NCBI GenBank assembly: GCA_964561005.1
Contig: CAZLNO010000047.1
Location: forward strand, 1-27,041
DNA length: 27,041 bases
Reading direction: 5' to 3'
From: CAZLNO01 sp964561005
Lineage (GTDB): Bacteria; Pseudomonadota; Alphaproteobacteria; Kiloniellales; Rhodovibrionaceae
Shown here in pieces: positions 15,404-21,523 of this stretch (the stretch's first letter is position 1; every line of letters begins with the position of its first letter). The position numbers and the translations under genes are program-made. Below the pieces are notes generated by a model that saw only the letters and a program-made list of their open reading frames with translations, did no database searches and had not been told where the DNA came from.

Positions 15404-15976
15404 ATGATGCGACTGTTCGTGGCCCTTCCGCTGCCCGACGGCCTGCGCGACCGCCTGGCCGAGATGGCCGGCGGGCTGGACAACGCCCGCTGGGTCGACC
15501 CCGACAACATGCACCTGACGCTGCGCTTCCTGGGCGACCTCGATGGCCGGGAGGCCGCCGACGTCGACGCGGCCCTGGGCGCCATCAAGGCGCCGGCGTT
15601 CGACATGGCGCTGGCGGGGCTGAACACCTTTGGCAACGGCAAGAAGGTCAGCGCGCTGTGGGTCGGCGTCGACGCGCCGGAGCCGCTGATCCGCCTGCAG
15701 GGCAAGGTGGAGAAGGCCGTGCAGCGCGCCGGCGTGGCGCCGGAGGGACGCAAGTTCCGCCCGCACGTCACCCTGGCGCGCTTCAAGGGGCCGCCAGGGC
15801 CGAAGCTGGAAGCCTTCCTGCAAACCTACGGCCTGTTCCGCAGCGACCCCATCCACGTCGACCGATTCCTGCTCTATTCCAGCAAGCTGACGCCCAAGGG
15901 GCCGATCTATCGCGTGGAGCAGGAATACTTGCTGGAGCCGATTGTTTCGGAGGCGGAACAAGGGCCGTCGGCCTAA
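15404..15976 (+). CDS. thpR: RNA 2',3'-cyclic phosphodiesterase ThpR
   Basis: This 190-residue member of the 2H phosphoesterase (LigT-like) family carries two catalytic H-x-T-L motifs: HLTLRFLG with His37 and HVTLARFKG with His121. The N-terminus MMRLFVALPLPDGLRDRL is typical. ThpR hydrolyses RNA 2',3'-cyclic phosphodiester ends to 2'-phosphomonoesters, and members were first noted for 2'-5' RNA ligase activity. Two consecutive ATGs (15404 and 15407) follow AGGTGA; either could be used. It is probably co-transcribed with tas. Its stop codon overlaps by four bases, tail to tail, the stop codon of the EamA transporter on the other strand. Confidence 0.92.
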   Translation: MMRLFVALPLPDGLRDRLAEMAGGLDNARWVDPDNMHLTLRFLGDLDGREAADVDAALGAIKAPAFDMALAGLNTFGNGKKVSALWVGVDAPEPLIRLQGKVEKAVQRAGVAPEGRKFRPHVTLARFKGPPGPKLEAFLQTYGLFRSDPIHVDRFLLYSSKLTPKGPIYRVEQEYLLEPIVSEAEQGPSA

Positions 15977-16872
15977 AGCGCCCGGCGCCGCCGCCACGCC
16001 ACGGTCTCGCGGTGCAGGACGTAGAGGCCGGCGGCGATGATCAGCGCGGCGCCGAACCAGGTCGGGCGGTCCGGCCAGCTCATCCAGACCAGCCAGTCAT
16101 AGGCGATGGCCCAGATCATCGCGCTGTAGTCGAAAGGCGCGACGACCGCCGCCGGCGCCAGGCGGAAGGCCTGGGTCAGGAGCACCATCGCCAGACCGCC
16201 GACCAGGCCCATCGCCGCGAAGAGACCCCAGTCGCCCGGCGTCGGCGTGGTCCAGTGGCCGAAGGGCATCACCGCGCCGGCCAGCAGCACCGGCACGACG
16301 CTGGTGTAGAAGACGAAGGCCAGCGTGGTCTCGCTGGTCGCGTACTTGCGCGCGGTGAGGAAGTTCAGGGCGTAGCAGACGGCGGTGAAGAGGATCAGCA
16401 GCGACGCCGGCTGGAACGCCGCGAGGCCCGGTCGGACCACCACGAGCACCCCGGCGAAGCCGGCCAGCACGCCGCTCCACCGCCGCCAGCCCACCGGCTC
16501 GCCCAGCATGACCGGGGACAGCGCCGTCATGATCAGCGGCGCGGTGAAGGCGATGGCCCAGGCGCTGGACAGCGGCAGCTCGCGCAGGCCTGCGAAGAAG
16601 GTGAAGGCCGAGCCCGCCATCAACAGCCCGCGAAAGCCGTGCAGCCACCAGCGCCGCGGCCGCAGCAGCCGCAGTCCGCCCAGCGCCTGCGTCATCAGCA
16701 CGATCAGCGGCAGCGCGAACAGCGAGCGGAAGAACACGACCTGGGCGATGGGGTAGTCCGCGCCCAGCCATTTCGCGAACGCATCGTTGGTCGCCAGACA
16801 GAAAGCGCCGCCCAGCATGCAGGCGATGCCCAGGCCATTGCGTTCCTGGCGCACGGCCTCGGGCGCGCTCAT
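15973..16872 (-). CDS. EamA/DMT-superfamily transporter
   Basis: This 299-residue inner-membrane protein has about ten hydrophobic helices in two EamA repeats, the first from about 12 to 148 and the second from about 155 to 288. Typical sequence marks are FCLATNDAFAKWLG in helix 1, VVFFRSLFALPLI in helix 2 and the end-of-repeat LGEPVGWRRWSGVLAGFAGVL. Such transporters export or import small metabolites; the substrate cannot be predicted. The ATG overlaps the stop of the upstream fructosamine-kinase-family gene in an ATGA, showing translational coupling in a three-gene operon. The gene ends in a 4-bp stop overlap with thpR. Confidence 0.9.
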   Translation of the reverse strand: MSAPEAVRQERNGLGIACMLGGAFCLATNDAFAKWLGADYPIAQVVFFRSLFALPLIVLMTQALGGLRLLRPRRWWLHGFRGLLMAGSAFTFFAGLRELPLSSAWAIAFTAPLIMTALSPVMLGEPVGWRRWSGVLAGFAGVLVVVRPGLAAFQPASLLILFTAVCYALNFLTARKYATSETTLAFVFYTSVVPVLLAGAVMPFGHWTTPTPGDWGLFAAMGLVGGLAMVLLTQAFRLAPAAVVAPFDYSAMIWAIAYDWLVWMSWPDRPTWFGAALIIAAGLYVLHRETVAWRRRRAL

Positions 16873-17726
16873 CGGAAGCGCTCCAGCGTCCGCGCCACGC
16901 CGCCGGCGTAGCCGCCGCCGAACAGCGCGGTGTGCACCAGCAGCGGGTAGAGGTTGTAGATGTCCCGCCGCGTTTCGAAAAAGCCTTCGCGCAGCCCGGC
17001 CAGCTCGGCGTAGCGGTCGAAGAAGGGCCGGCCAAAGCTCGCGAACAGCGTCGAAAAGGCCAGGTCCATTTCTGGATCGCCGTAGTAGATCGCCGGGTCG
17101 ATGAAGCCGACGATCCGCCCCTGCCCCGCCAGAATGTTACCGCCCCAGAGGTCGCCGTGCAGCAGGGCGGGCGCCGGCGGCTCGTCGATGAAATTTCCCA
17201 GCCGCGCGCAGAATCGTTCCAGCGCCGCAAAGAGCTCGGTCGGCAAATGGCCGCTGTCCAGCGCGACGCGGCCCATGGAGAGCAGCCGCTGGTCGCGGAA
17301 AAAGTCGATCCAGCCTGCCGTCGGGGGATTGGGCTGGTGCAGCGGTCCGATCAGGGTGTTCCGCTCCAGCCCGAAGGTCGGCGCGGTGGCGGCGTGCAGC
17401 GCCGCGACGTGGCCGGCCGCGTCCGCCTGCGCGGCGGCGTCCAGGCGTCCGCCCGACTCCAGCCAGTCCATCACCAGCAGGTCGTCGTCGCCCAGGTGCA
17501 CGGCCGGCACCGGCAGCGGCGAGCGCGTCGCCAGATAGCCCAGCATCCAGGCCTCGATCGCCAAGCCGCCCTGGGGCGCGATCTTGGCGACCACCCGTCG
17601 CCCGTCCGCCAGGTCCAGGCGCCGCACGTCGGCGATGCAGCCGCCGGCCAGCGGCCGTGCCTGCACCGGCGGCACGCCGAGCGCCGCGGCAACCCGTTCC
17701 GCAACCGATAGCGGCAGCCGCGTCAT
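16869..17726 (-). CDS. Fructosamine/ketosamine-3-kinase family protein
   Basis: This 285-residue kinase has the fructosamine-kinase (aminoglycoside phosphotransferase-like) fold. It shows the N-lobe lysine strand RRVVAKIAP (Lys48), the catalytic loop LLHGDLWGGN with Asp192 and Asn197, the metal-binding DPA (Asp210), and the family block IYYGDPEMDLAFSTLF (213-228) followed by FFDRYAELAGLREGFFETRRDIYNLYPLL. Relatives phosphorylate ketoamines formed by glycation (fructosamine, ribulosamine, erythrulosamine), destabilising them and so deglycating proteins. Its start overlaps the stop of an LMW phosphatase gene by four bases (ATGA), and its stop overlaps the next start the same way. Pairing with an LMW phosphatase is a known association of bacterial ketosamine kinases. 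E. coli YniA is a relative. Confidence 0.9.
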   Translation of the reverse strand: MTRLPLSVAERVAAALGVPPVQARPLAGGCIADVRRLDLADGRRVVAKIAPQGGLAIEAWMLGYLATRSPLPVPAVHLGDDDLLVMDWLESGGRLDAAAQADAAGHVAALHAATAPTFGLERNTLIGPLHQPNPPTAGWIDFFRDQRLLSMGRVALDSGHLPTELFAALERFCARLGNFIDEPPAPALLHGDLWGGNILAGQGRIVGFIDPAIYYGDPEMDLAFSTLFASFGRPFFDRYAELAGLREGFFETRRDIYNLYPLLVHTALFGGGYAGGVARTLERFR

Positions 17727-18223
17727 CGCCCGAATTCGCCGCGCGCGACGGCGGCGAGAAGGCCCTCGGCGCCCTGCTCGATCAGGTCCAGCATGGTCTC
17801 GAAGCCCTGCGCGCCGCCATAGTACGGGTCGGGCACGTCGCGCGCGCCGGCGCCGGCGGCGAAGTCCAGGAACGGGCGCACGCCGTCCCGCCGCCGCGCC
17901 GGCGCCATGCCGCGGAGCTGGCGCAGGTGGCCGTCGGCCATCGCCAGCAGCAGGTCGAAGCGCGCGAAGTCCTCCGCCACCACCTTGCGGGCGCGCAGGC
18001 CACTCAGGTCATAGCCGCGCCGCCGCGCCGCCGCGATGGCGCGGCGGTCCGGCGGCTCGCCCACGTGGTAGCCGGTGGTGCCGGCCGACTCCAGATGCAG
18101 CCGCCCGTCCAGTCCGGCCGCCGCGGCCTTGTCGCGCACCACGACCTCGGCCGTGGGCGAGCGGCAGATGTTGCCGGTGCAGACGAAGAGGACGCGGAGA
18201 GGCTGCGCGATGCTGTCGGACAT
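17723..18223 (-). CDS. Low-molecular-weight protein-tyrosine-phosphatase family protein
   Basis: This 166-residue single-domain enzyme has the P-loop VCTGNICRSPTAE, with nucleophile Cys15 and Arg21, near the N-terminus, and the general acid Asp131 in VPDPYYGG. Both catalytic elements are intact and the length is normal. Family members dephosphorylate phosphotyrosine or small phosphorylated metabolites. It is the first gene of an operon with a ketosamine kinase (ATGA overlap), which suggests that its substrate may be a sugar phosphate arising from protein deglycation, not a tyrosine-phosphorylated exopolysaccharide kinase. AAGGG lies eight bases before the ATG. No tyrosine autokinase gene is nearby. 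Confidence 0.92.
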   Translation of the reverse strand: MSDSIAQPLRVLFVCTGNICRSPTAEVVVRDKAAAAGLDGRLHLESAGTTGYHVGEPPDRRAIAAARRRGYDLSGLRARKVVAEDFARFDLLLAMADGHLRQLRGMAPARRRDGVRPFLDFAAGAGARDVPDPYYGGAQGFETMLDLIEQGAEGLLAAVARGEFGR

Positions 18224-18326
18224 GGGAACACCCTTGCGTTGGGTGGTCGGCGTTGCCTGGCCTGAATACGCCGCGTCGCGGCCGTCGCCCCAGCCTTCAC
18301 CCGACCCTGCCCCCAGGGACTACGCC

Positions 18327-18377
18327 ATTCACGGCCTCAAGGGAATTGAACCTCGCCAGGTTCCGAAAACTGTGAAT
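18327..18377. other. Structured spacer upstream of the phosphatase operon
   Basis: The 234-bp gap between hbd and the phosphatase gene has nested inverted repeats. GAACCT/AGGTTC (18348-18353, 18358-18363) with a 4-nt loop lies inside ATTCAC/GTGAAT (18327-18332, 18372-18377). No gene is visible. It could be a weak regulatory hairpin. Confidence 0.3.
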
Positions 18378-18457
18378 GCCGCAGCGCTCGCGGGGGGAAG
18401 TGACAAAAAAGGGGCGGTGCGCGACCGTGCGGCGTCGCGAGATGTGCCCGGCGCGAG

Positions 18458-19375
18458 CTACCGCGTCGGCACGGGCTTTTCGCCGGAGTAGTCGTAGAAC
18501 CCGCGGCCGGCCTTGCGGCCCACCCAGCCGGCCTCGACGTACTTGACCAGCAGCGGACAGGGGCGATACTTGCTGTCCGCCAGGCCGTCGTAGAGCACGT
18601 GCATCACCGCCAGGCAGGTGTCCAGCCCGATGAAGTCGGCCAGCTCCAGCGGCCCCATGGGGTGGTTGGCGCCCAGCTTCATCGCGGTGTCGATCGACTC
18701 CACGCCGCCAACGCCCTCGTAGAGGGTGTAGACCGCCTCGTTGATCATCGGCAGCAGGATGCGGTTGACGATGAAGGCCGGGAAGTCCTCCGCCACCGCC
18801 GGGGTCTTGCCCAGCTTGAAGGTGAGGTCGCGCACCACCTGGAAGGTGTCCTCCTCGGTGGCGATGCCGCGGATCAGTTCGACCAGCTTCATGACCGGCA
18901 CGGGGTTCATGAAGTGCATGCCCATGAAGCGGCCGGGGCGATCGGTGACCGAGGCCAGGCGCGTGATCGAGATCGACGAGGTATTGGTCGCGATGGCCGC
19001 CTCGGGCTTCAGGTGCGGCACGAGGTTCTTGAGGATGGTGCGCTTGATGTCCTCGTTCTCGGTCGCCGCCTCGATGACGAGGTCGCAGTCCTCGAAGATC
19101 GTGTAGTCCAGGCCGGTCTTGATGCGCCGCTGCGCCGCCGTCTTCGCGTCGGCGTCGAGGCGGCCCTTCTCCACCGCCCGGCCCAAACCCTTCTCGATCT
19201 TCGCCAGACCCGCGTCCAAGTGCTCCTGGTCGACGTCGGTGAGCCGCACGTCATAGCCCGACTGCGCCAGCACCTGGGCGATGCCGCTGCCCATCTGGCC
19301 GGCGCCGATGACGCCCACAGTCTTCAGGGCGTCGGGCGTCACGATCGGACGGTCTTTCGTCTGCTGCTCCAACAT
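18458..19375 (-). CDS. hbd: 3-hydroxybutyryl-CoA dehydrogenase
   Basis: This 305-residue NAD-dependent L-3-hydroxyacyl-CoA dehydrogenase has an N-terminal Rossmann fold with GVIGAGQMGSGIA (21-33) and the catalytic residues Ser133 (ATNTSSI), His154 (GMHFMNPVP) and Glu166 (KLVELI), with Asn204 in FIVNRIL. The C-terminal domain ends with WVGRKAGRGFYDYSG. It interconverts acetoacetyl-CoA and 3-hydroxybutyryl-CoA, which in this neighbourhood feeds crotonyl-CoA to the ethylmalonyl-CoA pathway or serves beta-oxidation. It follows etfA by 84 bp and is probably in the same transcript. An extra N-terminal stretch of about 17 residues precedes the Rossmann core. PaaH is a near relative, but no phenylacetate genes are seen. 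Confidence 0.92.
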   Translation of the reverse strand: MLEQQTKDRPIVTPDALKTVGVIGAGQMGSGIAQVLAQSGYDVRLTDVDQEHLDAGLAKIEKGLGRAVEKGRLDADAKTAAQRRIKTGLDYTIFEDCDLVIEAATENEDIKRTILKNLVPHLKPEAAIATNTSSISITRLASVTDRPGRFMGMHFMNPVPVMKLVELIRGIATEEDTFQVVRDLTFKLGKTPAVAEDFPAFIVNRILLPMINEAVYTLYEGVGGVESIDTAMKLGANHPMGPLELADFIGLDTCLAVMHVLYDGLADSKYRPCPLLVKYVEAGWVGRKAGRGFYDYSGEKPVPTR

Positions 19376-19459
19376 CTGTCGCGTTGCACCTGGTTGTGGA
19401 CGGTCATGTGTGTGGCGAGCCGGGGCGGACGGCGGGTCCGCCCCGCGCCCGCCACCGGA

Positions 19460-20407
19460 TCAGCCCTTGAGGTTGTCCAGCTCCTTCTCGAACTCCGGCA
19501 CCGCCTGGAAGAGGTCGGCCACGAGGCCGTAGTCGGCGACCTGGAAGATCGGCGCCTCCTCGTCCTTGTTGATGGCGGCGATGACCTTGGAGTCCTTCAT
19601 GCCGGCGAGGTGCTGGATGGCGCCGGAGATGCCGACGGCGACGTAGAGGTCGGGCGCCACCACCTTGCCGGTCTGGCCGACCTGGTAGTCGTTGGGGACA
19701 TAGCCGGCGTCCACCGCCGCCCGGCTGGCGCCGACCGCCGCGCCCAGCTTGTCGGCCACGCGCTCCAGCATATGGAAGTTCTCGCCGCTGCCCAGGCCGC
19801 GGCCGCCGGAGATCACGATCTTCGCGGTGGTCAGTTCCGGCCGGTCCGACTGCGTCAGCTCCTGGCCCACGAAGCTGGAAAGGCCCTGCTCGTCCGCGCC
19901 CTCGATCTCCTCGATCGCGGCGCTGCCGCCCTCGGCCGCGACGGCATCGAAGGAGGTGCCGCGCACGGTGATCAGCTTGGGATCGTCGCTCGACTTCACC
20001 GTGGCGAAGGCGTTGCCGGCGTAGATCGGGCGCTTGAAGGTATCCGGCGCGACAACCTCGGAGATGTCGGAGATCTGCTGCACGTCCAACAGCGCGGCCG
20101 CGCGCGGCAGCACGTTCTTGCCGAAGCCCGAGGCCGGCGCCAGGACATGGCTGTAGCTGGAGGCCAGCTTGACGATGACCGGCGCCAGGTTCTCCGCCAA
20201 GGCGTGGTCCAGCGGCGCGGCGTCGCACAGCAGGACCTTCGTGCAGCCCGGCACCTGGGCCGCGCTCTCCGCCGCCGCCCGGCAGCCGCTGCCGGCCACC
20301 AGGACGTGCAGGTCGTCGTCGCCCAGCTTCTGCGCCGCCGCAATCGTGCTCAGCGTGCCGGACAGGAGGTGTTCGTTGTCGTGTTCGGCGATGACCAGGA
20401 CGCTCAT
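19460..20407 (-). CDS. etfA: Electron transfer flavoprotein alpha subunit
   Basis: This 315-residue ETF alpha subunit has an N-terminal domain I (about 1-190) and the C-terminal FAD domain. The FAD-binding blocks are clear: ISGGRGLGSGENF (199-211), GASRAAVDAGYVPNDYQVGQ (226-245), the loop GISGAIQHLAG (259-269) and AAINKDEEAPIF (277-288). ETF accepts electrons from acyl-CoA dehydrogenases such as the methylsuccinyl-CoA dehydrogenase encoded nearby and passes them to ETF:quinone oxidoreductase. AGGTAGG precedes the ATG. Its usual partner etfB, normally just upstream, is missing: only 179 bp separate this gene from the adenosyltransferase gene. Instead there is a near-consensus promoter overlapped by a perfect palindrome. 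etfB must be encoded elsewhere for a working heterodimer. Confidence 0.95.
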   Translation of the reverse strand: MSVLVIAEHDNEHLLSGTLSTIAAAQKLGDDDLHVLVAGSGCRAAAESAAQVPGCTKVLLCDAAPLDHALAENLAPVIVKLASSYSHVLAPASGFGKNVLPRAAALLDVQQISDISEVVAPDTFKRPIYAGNAFATVKSSDDPKLITVRGTSFDAVAAEGGSAAIEEIEGADEQGLSSFVGQELTQSDRPELTTAKIVISGGRGLGSGENFHMLERVADKLGAAVGASRAAVDAGYVPNDYQVGQTGKVVAPDLYVAVGISGAIQHLAGMKDSKVIAAINKDEEAPIFQVADYGLVADLFQAVPEFEKELDNLKG

Positions 20408-20491
20408 GACCTACCTTCGCTCTTCATTCTCGTTTGCCGATGCCCTTGTCCGGTCGTTCGGCCTTGCGGCGGCGGACGCACCGATCCCCGC

Positions 20492-20509
20492 ATTGTGCGG
20501 TCGCACAAT
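20492..20509. promoter_or_regulatory. Perfect operator-like palindrome over the etfA promoter
   Basis: ATTGTGCG and CGCACAAT are perfect 8-bp arms around a 2-bp centre. The site overlaps the -10 box and the expected start point of the etfA promoter, where a repressor would block RNA polymerase. The regulator is unknown. TGC/GCA-type sites are described for PhaR, which is only one possibility. Confidence 0.55.
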
Positions 20510-20533
20510 AGGGAGCGGTCACACGACTGTCAA
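20505..20533 (-). promoter_or_regulatory. Promoter of etfA-hbd
   Basis: On the minus strand a perfect TTGACA (20533-20528) is followed by a 17-base spacer and TATTGT (20510-20505, 4 of 6). It is the best promoter match in the window and gives a leader of about 90 nt before the etfA start at 20407. Confidence 0.65.
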
Positions 20534-20586
20534 CGTTGCCGCCATGCGCCGAAACGCGCGGATTCGCGGGCGATTGCCGCGCCGGC

Positions 20587-21150
20587 TCAGCGATGTGCGC
20601 CGGGCTTCCACAGGACGTCCGCGTCACCGTTGTCGTTGGCGTGGCGCGCCAGGACGAACAACAGGTCCGACAGACGGTTCACATAGCGCACGACCTCCGG
20701 ATTGATCGCCTCCTCCGCCGCCAGCAGCGTGATATCGCGCTCGGCCCGGCGGGCGACGGTGCGCGCCAGATGCAGGTAGGCCGCCGCCGCGCCGCCGCCC
20801 GGCAGCACGAAGGATTTCAGCGGCTTGAGTCGGGCGTTCACCCGGTCGATCTCGCCCTCCAGCCAGGCCACCTGCCGGGCGCTGACGCGCAGCGGCTCGT
20901 GCGGCGGGTTCTCCTGCTCGGGCGTGCAGAGGTCGGCGCCGACGTCGAAGAGGTCGTTCTGGATTCGCGCCAGCACGGCGTCGATCTCCGCGGACACCTG
21001 CAGGCGGGCCAGGCCGATCGTGGCGTTGGCCTCGTCGACCGTGCCGTAGGCGGTCACCCGCGGCGCGTGCTTGGCCACGCGCTGGCCGCCGCCCAGGGCC
21101 GTTTTGCCCTGGTCGCCGCCGCGCGTGTAGATGCGGGTCAACTGAACCAT
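20587..21150 (-). CDS. PduO-type cob(I)alamin adenosyltransferase
   Basis: This 187-residue ATP:cob(I)alamin adenosyltransferase of the PduO/MMAB family forms a five-helix bundle. The ATP-binding N-terminus TRGGDQGKTALGGG (9-22) is present, as are AYGTVDEANATIG (34-46), the SFVLPGGG turn (113-120), HLARTVARRAER (127-138) and NRLSDLLFVLAR (158-169). It makes adenosylcobalamin in the cytoplasm. The cofactor user is close by: the ethylmalonyl-CoA mutase at the right end of the window. It lies 32 bp downstream of the HIG1 protein gene. In many alphaproteobacteria this gene is followed by etfB and etfA; here etfB is absent. Confidence 0.93.
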   Translation of the reverse strand: MVQLTRIYTRGGDQGKTALGGGQRVAKHAPRVTAYGTVDEANATIGLARLQVSAEIDAVLARIQNDLFDVGADLCTPEQENPPHEPLRVSARQVAWLEGEIDRVNARLKPLKSFVLPGGGAAAAYLHLARTVARRAERDITLLAAEEAINPEVVRYVNRLSDLLFVLARHANDNGDADVLWKPGAHR

Positions 21151-21182
21151 TGTCGTCCGCCCTTCAGGGGTCCCAGCCGGCG

Positions 21183-21383
21183 CTAGCCGCCGTTGCCGAT
21201 CATGAAGGCCACCGCCAGCAGGGCGAGCGCCACGCCCTGGCAGAGCACCCGCCAGCGCATCAGCTTGTTGCCGTACTTACGGTTCGCCTCGCCGCCCCTG
21301 GCCATCACGATCAGCCCGGAGAACAGCACCCCGAGCGTGATCAGCAGGGCCAGGGCGATCAGTATAGCCACAAAGGTCTGCAT
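21183..21383 (-). CDS. Twin-transmembrane HIG1-domain protein
   Basis: This 66-residue protein consists of two hydrophobic helices (about 4-28 and 47-62) joined by a basic loop containing the HIG1 motif R-x-R-x-x-x-Q in MRWRVLCQG (42-50). HIG1 proteins in mitochondria associate with respiratory complexes III and IV. Bacterial ones are small inner-membrane proteins with a likely similar respiratory role, but this is not proven here. It precedes the cobalamin adenosyltransferase gene by 32 bp, a linkage common in alphaproteobacteria. Only a weak ribosome site is visible, and a TATATAA lies a few bases upstream of the ATG, which could be a -10 box for a nearly leaderless transcript. Confidence 0.8.
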   Translation of the reverse strand: MQTFVAILIALALLITLGVLFSGLIVMARGGEANRKYGNKLMRWRVLCQGVALALLAVAFMIGNGG

Positions 21384-21401
21384 ACCCGTTTATATAACGC
21401 C

Positions 21402-21418
21402 GGCCGGGGCTCCCGGCC
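21402..21418. other. Hairpin between mcd and the HIG1 gene
   Basis: GGCCGGG and CCCGGCC (21402-21408, 21412-21418) form a perfect 7-bp stem with a 3-nt loop. It lies 106 bp after the mcd stop and just before the TTATATAA stretch of the HIG1 gene. It could attenuate read-through from mcd; no proper T run follows. Confidence 0.3.
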
Positions 21419-21523
21419 AGTATCACCTTGCCCGCAAGGTCGGTCGCGGGTTCTGCCACGACCAAGCGCCGGCCAGCCGTCCAGGTGCGCCGCGTTCTTG
21501 AGCGCGAGCGTCGCACCGCGTCG

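Noticed and set aside
18405..18457. Terminator of hbd using the T run near 18407-18412 on the minus strand
   Set aside because: The only stem nearby is 6 bp with an 8-nt loop and is separated from the T run by about nine bases.
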